Of a stretch of DNA of 64,000 bases, positions 1 through 11,650 are shown piece after piece. Within the stretch, counting starts at the first letter, position 1. The number at the start of each line of letters is the position of its first letter. This DNA is from Streblospio benedicti (taxonomy: Eukaryota > Annelida > Polychaeta > Spionida > Spionidae), in assembly GCA_019095985.1 (NCBI GenBank), contig CM032663.1, positions 22,362,984 through 22,426,983 on the forward strand, given 5' to 3'. The notes under the pieces are model-generated. The model saw nothing but the letters and a program-made list of their open reading frames with translations. It ran no database searches and was not told where the DNA came from. A program made the translations under genes and the position numbers.

Positions 1-565
1 CAGAAATATCTTTATTAATAAGTTTTTTTTTTTCTCAATTTCAATAATAATGAAAATGTTCACCCTACAGATAAACAAAGGAAGATATTTTCTAAGTAGA
101 GATTTTTCAAATGATAAAGTTAGAGAAAATGTTATTTTGCATACAATCGAGGACATCTCTTGAAGGGCTTAATCAAAATCAATTCATTTTCTTAGTGCAA
201 ACAACTTATAACATACAGATAATATCCACGTCAAAGTCTATCTGATTCAAATAGAATTTTTCATATTGGATGATTTGTCTGCTTCATTATTGATCACTAT
301 ATACTCCATTGAAACTTATTAGATTCTAAGAATAGTTTCAAACCATTAAAAGGAATATTTAGTCTATATTTAGTACAGTAGAACAAGTCCACTTCTTTGA
401 GGGAAGGCGATAAATCCAGCTGGAGGGCTTCAACATTTAACCATTGCTCTTCTATATTTAGATTGTAAAAATTGGTATGTCTATGTGAGAGAAAGATAGC
501 AGTTAATTATGTTTGCATAAATATGTTACTTTTATAGTTCCCACGGATGAAAAATCATATCTTAC
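1..565. other. AT-rich non-coding sequence
   Basis: No ORF, repeat or structured element is visible. It lies just downstream of the minus-strand exon at 566-643, so it is probably intron or 3' sequence of that gene. Confidence 0.4.
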
Positions 566-643
566 CCTGAGATGAACGACAATCTTCTTGTCAGTCACAT
601 CACGAACCTTCTTTGGTGGAATCTGCCAGTGGCTTTCATGTAT
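566..643 (-). CDS. internal coding exon of an unrecognised gene
   Basis: This is a 78-nt minus-strand exon, phase 0 at both ends, with a TAG acceptor just above 643 and a strong GTAAGA donor at 565-560. It encodes 26 residues, IHESHWQIPPKKVRDV followed by TDKKIVVHLR, rich in basic residues. The reading stays open across the exon and stops soon outside it, as expected for a real exon. The phase fits the 138-nt exon at 1435-1572, so the two probably belong to one transcript running right to left. I do not recognise the family. The gene continues past the left edge of the window. Confidence 0.55.
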
Positions 644-1434
644 CTATGCAAAAGTAAAATGTTATGAAAACAAATAATAAGGTTAAGACAGAATAAATTA
701 GACAATTTTGCCCACAGATTTGATCTATTGAAGCATATTATTCTTGAGGCTTCTTTGAGTGGTTGTGTTGCCTTTATGCGATGCCAAGTTATGAGCTTAA
801 AAGATTTTCAGCACATATCAGTTTTTGATTTACATTTTAAGCTGATTTTGGTGAATTCCTTGCATATTGTGCAGTTGCATGTCGCTCATTTTTAATCAGG
901 AGATTTAGATAGTAGAAATATTAGTTTATTCAACATTATATTGGCAAGTACAATACTATTGAACAATTTCCAGGAGGCACTTTATGCAACGAGTTGTCTG
1001 GCAGACAGATTTTGGTGGTGGGCGTTATAAATAAATGACCAGTGGGCGAGTCGCTGAGGTTCCTCTGCATCCACCCCCTCAAGATACTACTAGATAGTCT
1101 GTCAGCGAAATTTGTAAAATCTATATACTGAGTAAATTTACATTAATTTTGAATGATTGATCGACATCAATGTCTAGCTCTGTTGCTCAGCGAATTTGTT
1201 CCCTTGGTAGATTGATTTACAAGTTGATTAATTGATTGTATTACAACAGTTGATTGATTTATTGATTGATATAGTGATAATCAAAATCATGCTATATTTG
1301 CTTCAATAGTTGATAGATTCATGGATCGTTTGAATACAATAAATGATGCTTTAGATAAGGAACAGTTGATGTCAACCTCTGTTAGATAAATATGGATATT
1401 GTCATTGAACATTTGATCGTATGGCTGATATTAC

Positions 1435-1572
1435 CTCTGTTGCCGGACCCTGGTAATTGTTCCATGTGTCCGATGTTATCGCCCTGCGGCCAAGACCCAG
1501 CTCCCGAGGTGAATCTTTTGAAGCTGCCAAAGGCGGAAAATATATACTTTTGTTCCTGCCATCTTCTGCTGC
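1435..1572 (-). CDS. internal coding exon of an unrecognised gene
   Basis: This is a 138-nt minus-strand exon (46 codons, phase 0 to phase 0). A pyrimidine-rich TTTTTCAG acceptor lies just above 1572 and a GTAATA donor just below 1435. It encodes a polar segment beginning AAEDGRNKSIYFPPL and ending TWNNYQGPATE, with no recognisable domain. Base composition is clearly richer in G+C than the flanks, which supports coding. In phase and orientation it matches the exon at 566-643 downstream. Upstream, it would accept either the first exon at 20751-21083 or the exon ending at 23781, both of which end in phase 0. Which of them is used cannot be told from sequence alone. Confidence 0.55.
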
Positions 1573-4500
1573 CTGAAAAATATGAGAATTGGTAGACTTA
1601 GGAAACAAGTAAAAACTGTTGTGCATTGCAACTTTTTAGGATGAATTCAATTTATTTGTTCAGATGTTTAGAAAAAATACAAATAACTACTGACATGAGC
1701 TAGGAAATGTGTTCTATAAAAAGAATTAGCAGTATATACACGAGTATAGTATTGATTAATAAGCAGTGTATATGACATAATTTACTAAATATAAATCAAG
1801 ATAGTTGTTCTGTTGATCATAGATTGACTGACACTTTCATCGATTGAAAAGATTATTTGATGGGGTTTTAATAATGAGTTCAACGAACTAGTTATACTAC
1901 TTATTGAAGAACTAAATAGTAATTGCAGAGGAAATTATGCGAAAAAATTACAGCTTGGAGAATACAGTTTGGGGTAAGAACATACAAGTTAGATGATGAA
2001 CTAACTTTTGCATTTGCATACTGATTCAATTAATTAGATCTTGAATATATCTTTTTTAATTTTGAGATTTTCTAAGTGATTATAATGAAAAATAGAGCCC
2101 TGTGAGGGCCCCGTATCTGCATATACCAAGTTGAGGACTGAATTGTCACTTTTACTATAGTAATTAATAAATAACCAACATAGCAGAACACAAAACAAAC
2201 AGGTCCCACTGTACATACATACAATTAAGAAAAAAGTTCCGTAATAACTGGATTTAACATTTCATCTTATCTCATCTTATCAATAATCTAAAAACATACG
2301 TCCCACTTTAAAAGGGAATCAATTGTAGCCAAATTTCAGCTGTATTATTATTAGGTTGAAATATATTTCAAATTGAGAAATACATACAATATTCCGAACT
2401 ATAAAGATTTTTATTCAATGAATATTGAATTTGAACCTCTCAGCAGCCATTCAACATTTCGAATAGATAAGTGAACTTTCTAAGGTCAGTTATCTTTTAA
2501 ATCTTGTCTTAAACGTTATCTACATGGATCATGGTGGGTAAATTATCAACCTGGGAATCTTAGGCATATTACTTGTAATTTTAACTGCTTATAGTGAAAG
2601 TCTGGATCGCTGTTTCCACAGTCCTAGTTTGGGTTGATCATCAAGCACACATGGCATAAATTCCCTAAAAAATCTAAACCATATTATATATATGACCATC
2701 CAATTGCACATGGGCTTTTAAAAACAAACCAAACTTGAAACCTCAGCAAGGTGTGTGCATTTAATGAAGGTTTATTTCTGGTATCCATAGGCTCTTACGT
2801 TCAATCTTTCTCCATTTACTAGGTGAGCTGATTTATATAACCATGAGCTGGTATTTACTCTTCCATTTCAATAACTCGCATAGCATAATTTATTTTTGAT
2901 AGTGGGGCTTAGATGACCTTGGCCCCTTCTACGCAATGTAATAATGATTTAATGTGCGTTTAATATTACTCTTCTACAATGGACATTAAATCATGAAATA
3001 TCATTCAAACTTGCAATAGATTTTGATTGGTCTTAAGAATATGTTGTCGATCACCATGTGGTACCCTGGTAACCCTATTAGTATACTTGTATTATGACTA
3101 ATGATACAAAAATATACCAGTCTATTAATCATTCGATTTGTAAGTAGCTAAAAAGACACATCACTTCTGTCAAGGTTAATTACTATTGGTAGCAATTAAT
3201 CTGAATATTTTATGTAAAACATTACGTGGATAAATGAATAGTTGACAATGGGTTTAAAATATATTGACAGAATATATTCGACTAGCTAATAGTTATTCCA
3301 ATTTCCCCAAATATTCCCTTAAAATGAGTCAATATTATTTACGCTCTAAACGTTCACATATAGCCCATGGGCTTTTATAGTCAGCATTGGTCAATTTAGT
3401 GGCAGGCTTTTAAGTGAGCATGGACATCTTGAAAGCGCTGATATTTGATGCAATTTGCTTTTAATTAACTGTGGGCATTAAAGTGAACTTGGGCACTCTG
3501 TTGATGCTTATGGAAAGCATCTACAAAAATGCAATATCTAATACATGTATAGTAGCTAGAAGCATCCAACTTTACTAAGACTAAACATTATTAAGGATGT
3601 TGTTCGAATCATGTTGAACACTCCATAAATTCTTTTCACATAATAAATTCTTTTCAATCACTTCATAAATTTTACTTTGACATTTCTTGATATAATTATT
3701 CATATGCTTGAACATCATATGTAGGGCCTGATCTCTTTTTATCAAAACTACATGTATAAATATACTTGTATATGTACAATATTTAGTTTTCCCGATATCA
3801 TAAATAAACTTAGAGACAGAATTGGGGCCAATCACAATTTTGAAATTTAATTACAATTACAATTACATGTGTTTTTTCAGTTTCAATTACAGTCTAATTT
3901 TTTGTCCAATTATAATTACAGTTACAATTACAGACTTATATTTAATCCCAACTACAATCATATAATCATATTAAATTCAATTAATCAAAATTCAATTAGA
4001 GCTTGATGCTAATTATTGATAATACCATTTATTATCTATTGCTGTAATATTTCATTTGCAATTACATTGGTGTCAAGCAAAGCATATCAAAATTTTATTT
4101 CAACATTATCATGGTCCAAAGTGATGAAACAAAGGTTATTATAACGACTGCTGACATAGATATATATTCTGACTGGATAAACATGGCTATAGACAAATGT
4201 TCAATGTAATCAATCAGACAGTCATGTATGTTGATAGGCTGCCTGCAAAGAGGTGTAATATAGTATTTTTATAGTATTACATAGAATAAAGTCACACTTC
4301 AATCAATTACAATTACAGCATCGGTAGAAGACTCAATTACAATTGCAATTACAACTACACCATTTTCGAAGATGTCAATTACAATCACACAGAAAAGTGT
4401 AATTAAATGCAATCAAGTCAATTACAATTATAATTGACCACAAGTCTGCTTGGAGAGTACCTAGATTTGTACTAACTAACAATTTTAAACTTCGATCGTA

Positions 4501-6593
4501 GCAAACACTTTTTTACATTACAATGTCACCAACCTTTCGTTTCTTTTTCAATTGCTGGGCATCTCTAATAGAACCGTAGTGAAATGTAAAAGATTTTACT
4601 TTGAAGTAACTTCTATAATCCATTGTTAATAAATCCAATCAACCACATTTCAAAGTTTCGTCAATCAGATATATCAAATAATACTATCTTTGTTGAATAT
4701 ATGAAACAGTGATAATATTCTAACTTATCAAAATTCCTTCAAGTTTGTGTACTTAACAGTGTAATACGTTTATTTGCTTCTTAATACGGAAGACAAGATA
4801 TCTTCACCTCTACACAGGTTGACATATTTGCTAGTCATCTTTAAACTGAAGAGGACAAGATCATGTTCATAAATCATTTGTAATCTGTCTAAAATATCCA
4901 GAGACCACCAATTGATTCAATTGTAGTAAATACAAATGTTATGTTGCATATTTATGATTTCTTTTCACAGACTGCCAATTTATCTCTCATAATTAGGGTG
5001 ATTCAATAGAGTAAAATTTCTTAATTTTAATTATTATCCCTTGCTATATTCTAAAAAGTATTCAGACTACTAACAAACGATGGTGCATTCATGCATTTAA
5101 ACACAAATCCGAGTATGCAACTCTTGACTTATCCCTAATCTTCGTTCGTGCTCAAATACCGTTAGCCATAATAAGTCTGTTCTTATGTACTGTTATAGAA
5201 CTTCACATGTTCACGTATGACTTTCTTTTTTAAAGAGATCATGCAGATTATCCTATTTCAAGACGAAAATCCCTCCTTGTGATCTATTTACATACACATC
5301 AATTCTTTGTGTAAGGGGGAACGATGTGATATGTAGATTTGTTCAGAGAAGCAACAGACGGATTTTACAGCTACTCATTGTTATGTGAAACTAAGGAAGA
5401 ACTTTCTAAAGCATTCCACTCTACCCTGTCTTTGACAAAAGTCTTTATGTGCTCTCACTTTGGTTGACAAATAAAAAAGCGGTGGCTATCGTATTAATTA
5501 GTGCTATGCAAGGAATCATCAATAAGTAGAAGAATAAATATCATCCAGGCTTTGATAACTTTAGTTAATACTATAAAGGGTATTGTTCACTTCACCCACC
5601 AGTTGAAGATTGCAGTTAGTTACAGTGAGGTATCGATCTGCGTATGCTTTTCTAAACAATTATTTACTTAACTAATTCTGTCGGAAATAGTCATTCTATT
5701 TAAAGCTTTAAAAACTTTTAACATCAGTATTTTTTATCATTAATATATATTTAATTACAAACTTTTCAATCTTTTGATATTGTTGTTGATTCAATGAGAA
5801 ACTTGATTCATTAATGTTAGTTTTATTGATTTTAATCTACTGGACTAAAAATAGTAAATCATACAGAATGCGTTTATGTCTTTGGTAGATATTGGTTATA
5901 AAATGTAGTCCATTTTGTCCTCTTTTATTTACTATTTAACCCCCCCCCAACCCCCACCCCACCCCCACCACTACCACCAAATAAAACTATGAAACTATTT
6001 AAATTATTTAAAGATTTCATTCCAGTACCTTAAAGAATTAGAAAATCTGACACATTATGGTTTTTGGACATCATCTTCATAGAAACCATGTTGGTATTAA
6101 TTGCGAAGTAAATAAACAATTTGACTATAAGAGCTTCTCAATCATTGGGGACATTTCTCAATGCGTCAATATAAACAGTTCCCAGAGATTTCTCTGTGTT
6201 AATCAAACATGACCGAACTTAAATGTCGCTAATGCAAAGGTCTGGTTTCAACTTTATGTGTCGACAATCAATATACACAGTTGACATTTATTTATGGACG
6301 TCACCTCCTGAATGTGTAAACTATCACTTGCATATTTGATTTTGGATCCGGTGAGCTTTGGGCTATTTAAGGTGCATTGTAGATCATGTTCAACATCAGC
6401 AATTACACAATTGCCGAAGTACCAATTATCCTGGTAACTTTGTACAAAATACATTGCCAGCTCTTTTTCTGAAGCTACTGATGTTTCTATTATTAGGATA
6501 TACATGTAGCCCCTACACGAGGTCTGAAATTTGATGCTTCTCTGTGTCATGTAACACACATGCCATGATGATACTCCCACAATCTATATATTA
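1573..6593. other. long AT-rich intron or intergenic stretch
   Basis: Mostly featureless AT-rich DNA. It contains an AATTAC-rich block (3845-4437) and a C-rich tract (5940-5976) with long C runs. The 108-codon minus ORF at 6254-6580 has no splice sites or domain and is probably chance. A 17-codon minus segment at 4513-4564 ending in a KKKRKV motif was considered and not accepted. Confidence 0.4.
3845..4437. repeat. AATTAC-rich low-complexity repeat block
   Basis: Both ends of this stretch (3845-3960 and 4300-4437) are dense in degenerate direct copies of AATTACAATTACA, with a less repetitive middle. Similar AATTAC-rich sequence recurs near 59310-59960. It looks like a decayed dispersed element or an expanded hexamer. 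No terminal structure is clear enough to name a family. Confidence 0.5.
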
Positions 6594-7088
6594 GAGCACC
6601 TCACACCCATCCCGTATATTTTTTTGTTTAAACCATCGTAGCACAGTTTTTAATGAACCAACAATAGCATTTAAGGTGTCAAAAGGAAGCTACTTACTTG
6701 TATTTTCATAAGATAAACACAAATTTTATGGTTCATCAAAATAACATATCTATGATGCATTTTGTTATGAAATAACGTGTGCACACACATCCCGTAGGTG
6801 GCGATAATATGCAATTTGAACATGTTTATTTTTATACCTCAAGAAGCTCTGATGAAGCAAAAATTTGTAGATAATAAATATTTCTTACCTTTTTGACTTT
6901 ATTTAAACTTGTGTTGTATGTTTATTTACATTAGATCTTACTAAAAAAAAGCTTTTTACACTTTGGCACCGGGAAAACTATTGGGTTCAAAGTAGTAATA
7001 TTATTAGGTACTTGTTAAGATGCTAAATATTTAAAAAAAAAAACATACTGGATGGGTGTGACCTACACAGGATGGGTGTGCACTGCTC
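6594..7088. mobile_element. TA-flanked non-autonomous DNA element, CACCCATCC-type
   Basis: The element starts GAGCACCTCACACCCATCC and ends with the inverted form (GGATGGGTGTGCACTGCTC). TA lies on both sides (6592-6593 and 7089-7090), as in Tc1/mariner-type insertions. The word CACACCCATCC or a near copy occurs at four sites: the left end, about 6783 internally, and twice inverted at 7050-7080. No ORF for a transposase is present. Reversed, it is homologous over its whole length to 55780-56172, sharing blocks such as TTACACTTTGGCACCGGGAA. It is about 100 bp longer because of a later insertion at 6832-6917. Confidence 0.75.
6832..6917. mobile_element. 86-bp insertion with 10-bp target duplication
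   Basis: The 10-mer ATGTTTATTT flanks this segment at 6822-6831 and 6918-6927, while the homologous element at 55780-56172 has it once. That is direct evidence of a later insertion into the older element. The insert has no ORF and no family I can name. The target duplication suggests a retroposed fragment or a very short MITE. Confidence 0.65.
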
Positions 7089-7248
7089 TAATACGCTAAT
7101 TTTGGTACTTTGTACGGCAAATTCTTCTTTAACCTGACTTGCTAGACACTCTGACTACAAGAGATTGTTAATGGTAGTATTGCATGTTTATGTTTCTCAT
7201 CATCAAAATGATCCTGGTGGCTGTTCATGTGTGATTTTATACTAAACA

Positions 7249-7508
7249 AAGGCTCTCACATCTTTTCAGCAAACATATTTCTACCATGATAGACATAGCT
7301 AAAGACAGCTTCCATTTGACTATATCAATTGGCCTGGGCTGGGGATGATCATATCATTCTGCTCTCTCAACCTTGGCGTCGTGAGTTCGAGTCCTACCTG
7401 AGGGCCACTTGATATACCCAAATGGCAGCTTAGGGTTTTAACACCTGTCTTCAGCTATGTCTATCAATCATGGTAGATATTTACTTGCTAAAAAGATGAG
7501 AAAGAGAG
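7249..7508 (+). mobile_element. foldback element with tRNA-like centre
   Basis: Two long imperfect inverted arms (about 7249-7328 and 7408-7508) contain matching blocks such as CTACCATGAT..AGACATAGCT, 5' to the centre and reversed 3' to it. Between them, 7330-7410 resembles a tRNA-derived promoter, with TGGCCTGGGCTGG like an A box and GAGTTCGAGTCC like a B box. A tRNA-like SINE head inside a foldback MITE would explain both signals. It could also be a SINE that inserted into an older palindrome. Confidence 0.55.
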
Positions 7509-7677
7509 CAGCTTGAAAGGAAAATATTTGCTTTTCATATGGCATTTCTGCGAAAATATAATCAATTGTGACTTAATTATTGTGAGCAACAAAATTATCA
7601 AAGCATTCTCTTTGATTGACTACATGACTGTATGAGAGCTATACTTATATGATTACAAATACTTTTCAGTTTCTCAT

Positions 7678-10600
7678 AGTTATATTAATGATGTTGCTGT
7701 TGCCTTTTCCAGGGGCCAAAAGTTTAAGTACATTAGAAAAAATAACAATAACACAATTTCTTATCTCAAATATCATTTTGTATAGATGTTTTAATATAGA
7801 GAAAAAAGGAGAAAATAATTATAAAAATAATTATAACAATATTATAGGCTGTCTAAGCCATTTATGATTTATTGTTTCTATTAGCTTTTTTTTCGTTTTA
7901 ATAAGGTTGTAGACTGTGGGATGTCATGATATATCAGATCAGAGGTGTGGTCATTACCAATGGGTTCACAACTATTTGATAGTAAAAGATAAACTGATAT
8001 TTAAAAAATCTTACATGCAGTATTACAATCCGTTTGAAATGAGCACCCATTGGAACGTTTTTATATGTCTAACTGAGTATGGTCTACTTATTTGGTTGTA
8101 ATATATAAAAAGTTGATAAAATACTATTTAAAAAATTTAATTTCCTCCAAGATATATAAAAATAAACAACCAAAAACATGTTTGAAAAAACAAACAAAAG
8201 GAAGCTGAATATCAAAATAAAAGAATAGTAAGTCATCACATCATCAATAGTAATCAGTGGTAATAGTAATAGTTTCGCAGAGATTTATTGATGAATCAAC
8301 AGATTTTTTTCATCCAAGTTATTTTTTTTAAGTCTAAATTAATAAACATCAGAATACAATAAAATCAGAACAAAAATATTACATGTACAAACCTTAACTT
8401 GACTTTTTTATTTGAGGGGTCTTCTAAAGTCTCGATATTCGAAAATTGTGAAATCTGTGGTAATCTAACTAGCATCACCCTATGTTCCCGGACACGGACT
8501 GTTGTAATGCAGTTTCTTTCTCATATATATTGAATACATGCTTATAATTTACTATTACGAACTGGTATATTTTTATATATCTATTGAATATTCATCCTTA
8601 CATATCCATTTTTTTTTTGTTCGTATTTCATATTTCATGTATCCATGAGACACAAATCGGTTAATCCACAGTCATCGTTAAACATACTAGCTATTCCATG
8701 AAAAATACTTAACCGGTTGATTTCAAGTGTCCATATGCCATTTATTATTTTATTACATAGCTAAATTGCATTTGATAAGATAGCCATTGAAATAAGCATT
8801 TGATTTCTCAGATGAATAGTGCCACTTGCCGATGGTAATTTATTCTGGTTCAATTTGATATTGTGCAAAATTTATCTTTCTCAAATGATAACATCATAAT
8901 TATTCAAGACACTAATAAATCATATGGCAGCTATAATGATTTATTATGACACTATCTTCAATCAATAATTACACCAACTAAGATGTTACTAATGTATCCA
9001 AAAACATGCCACACAAATCGTTTGAATTGAACTTCATCAATATTTAATAAACTTCTTTGTGCGTGTATTTCTGGCGTGTACATAGTTTCAACATGGCAGT
9101 TTAAATATGTTCTAATGGTGGCTAAACACTATTTGCATATAAATATGATATTTATTTACTCGGGTCTTCAAACTGACAGGTTTTTGCGCTGAAGGGAGTG
9201 TTAGCGGTAGTCTTGGATTATTATATTTAATTTCCCACTATAGATAACGCTTTTCAAATGATGTTACGTGCGCAAAGGTTCTCTTATACTTTGATCAAGG
9301 TGTGGAATTAACAAATGCCAGAAGATATCTATTCATTTGATATGTGATAAAGTTTTTTTTATTATTCATTCCCTTTGTGTTCTTTAGCTTTTATGAGACT
9401 TCATTTTTAATATGAAGAGTTCATAGAATTTTATGACAGTCATGTTTCATTTGTAAAGATTTTTTGATATGTTACCAAATATTCAATAGTCTATTGGCGT
9501 GTGCCTTCGGACAGACAGTCAAACAGGATTACAGGCTCAGGATTCAATTCCATTAGTAGCTGAAATAACTTGAGAAAATCTCAATACAATACACTGACAA
9601 TTTTAATTTTTAAGCTGTTTAGGTTTGCATATTTTTGTCATTATCAAACTTTATCAAATTGATTATTTATAAAACAAAATATATTAAAATAGGTTGAATG
9701 TAAAATACATTAAATGTCACCTGGAAACAATACTTTATTAATCATATTTGACAATGACATGAAAATAGTAATTTAAGGGGCTGATTACACTGGGTTCTGC
9801 GCACATCACATAAAAAAAGCCATGTAAGTTTTGTGGACGTGGTTGTCAATGATATTGTTTAAGAGAAGATGAAATTAAACTTAGTACTGGGTGAAATTGT
9901 TTCGAAAACTAACTGAGCTTTCGCCTCGGCACTGGAGGCTTGTTCACTGTCGCTCCACTAGGTGGCGTGTGGAGCAGACTGCGGGCGTTATGGTGGAACT
10001 GGCGGGATGTCCTGGGCGGCTTGCCTGAACCTTCAAGGGTGTTGGTCCAAGCGGGGGCAGCTGGTAGCGTCCTCCGTCCCTGTTCAAGCGTGGTTCATGC
10101 ATCCAATGGCCTCCTTGACCCCCCTCTCGAACCATCTATTCTCCACACACAAAATCCCTCGTTTCCTCCAAACTGATGTTGTGGTTTTGGGCAATCGGTG
10201 TGAACGTGAGACTTCAAGGTGGTGGTACGAACCTTGCCTTCAAGCGATCTTTTTCAGTCTCACCGATATAAGAGGCTTCACAGCTCTCACAATTGATCTG
10301 GTAGACTGGACCCACTATCTTGTCCTTTCCGAGACTATCCTTCGGTTTCACTAGCAGTTGCCATAAAGTGTTAGTCGGTTTAAAATGGGTCTGGATGTTA
10401 TGTCTCTTATGTTAATTTCATCTTCTCATATATAAAAGCTGGATAGATGAGTCTACATGGAGATATTGTTTAAGATATGCTACAGGCAATTCATACACAT
10501 TGGAAGATGTGGGAAAAAATCAGAACATTGTCAGATGTGGAATCAAGTTTTGAACTGATCAAAATTATATTATTATTCCATGCTCAACCAAGGACAGTAG

Positions 10601-11485
10601 ACGTGATTGAGGCGTAAGCAAACATGAAGCAGACAAGATAATCAGTCAGCAGTGATCAATTCATGGAGACGCTGTAACTATGGAGCAGACTATAGATACT
10701 ATCATATGTTTATTCCATGCAGGCACCTATTTTTTATCTTACGTAGCTAGGCGTAGTAAGCAGTGCTAAGTCTATGGCATGGAACACCCCCGGCGGCTAC
10801 ATCACGTATACAAAGCCCCGTCTAAGTCTGAATTGAATAGAATTACCACTGACATCCACACCCACAAATTTTCATAACTTTTTGGAGGTGATGTGGCTGT
10901 AAAATTGTTTGTGACCACGGGCACATGACTTGTACTATAAGTAAACAATGAAGGGGAAAAGAATGGCCACTCATTGGTCTCAGTTGGCTTCTACCCTTTT
11001 CGATGCATGTGCCCATGTTTGTGATAAGCCCTTTAGCGTATGTTCACACATATATAGAAAGTGGCGGCAGGCGGCAGTGGCGTAGCGATGAGGCGATGGG
11101 CGATTTGGTGTTCACACGCTTAATTTTGCAAGCGATTTTCACTAGCGATTTTCCTTGAATGTATAAAAATCTTTATCTCCAATTGATTTTTTTTCGTTTA
11201 ATATATTGGCCGATACTGAATCATTGAAGGTACTGTCGACGTTAATAATATTCATCCTAAAATGCATTCATAGAATTTCTGAATGAGCATTATATAGATG
11301 TTCAGTTGTAGTATTTTTAGATACTTGCCTTCTATCCCCATTGCTCGCTTAATTCCCATCAAAAGCGTTATCAATGAATTGTTTGTTGCTGTGGTCTTTC
11401 ATGGAATAATCATACACACTGAATTGGGTCTTTTTTACTAACAATATTAGCTGTTCAATTTTTATTTTTGGGGGGCTTTATCCAT
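7678..11485. repeat. copy A of a 3.8-kb near-identical duplicated segment
   Basis: From AGTTATATTAATGATG onward this segment matches 13184-18478 nearly base for base, apart from insertions private to each copy. Copy A stops exactly at the N gap, at a point matching 18478. Copy A carries the Penelope fragment at 9864-10461 that B lacks, and lacks the LINE and the extra 150 bp near 13365-13525 found in B. Many differences are single-base gains or losses in homopolymers. The pattern fits an unmerged overlap of two haplotype contig ends. Confidence 0.85.
9864..10461 (-). mobile_element. Penelope-like element fragment, minus orientation
   Basis: This 598-bp insertion is flanked by the 13-mer GATATTGTTTAAG at 9851-9863 and 10462-10474; copy B has it once at the corresponding site. 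The minus strand reads VYQINCESCEASYIGETE, the hallmark GIY-YIG endonuclease start of Penelope-like elements. It is followed by the typical KDRLKARFVPP region and a terminal tail. The two ends show short inverted matches (AGAAGATGAAATTAA and its reverse). It is a 5'-truncated, non-functional copy. It lies directly upstream of the ORF corresponding to 17443-17733 in copy B. Confidence 0.8.
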
Positions 11486-11585
11486 NNNNNNNNNNNNNNN
11501 NNNNNNNNNNNNNNNNNNNNNNNNNNNNNNNNNNNNNNNNNNNNNNNNNNNNNNNNNNNNNNNNNNNNNNNNNNNNNNNNNNNNN
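11486..11585. other. assembly gap (100 N)
   Basis: Exactly 100 N, the usual placeholder for a gap of unknown length. It separates the end of copy A from the Penelope-like element that precedes copy B. Confidence 0.99.
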
Positions 11586-11650
11586 TTTCTTTTGTGGGTT
11601 TAAGGATTTAAAAATTTTACTATTTTATTTTAAGGAATTTTAAAATTCCT

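Noticed and set aside
566-643. Part of the exon (CACTGGCAGATTCC on the minus strand) resembles the dispersed CACTGGCAGATCCAG motif
   Set aside because: Only about 14 bases are shared and there is no second end nearby. Coincidence is as likely as exon capture of a MITE.
4513-4564. Minus-strand terminal exon candidate reading DAQQLKKKRKVGDIVM then stop
   Set aside because: Has an acceptor-like TTAG and an attractive nuclear-localisation-like end. It is only 17 codons, and its phase does not fit the neighbouring phase-0 exons.
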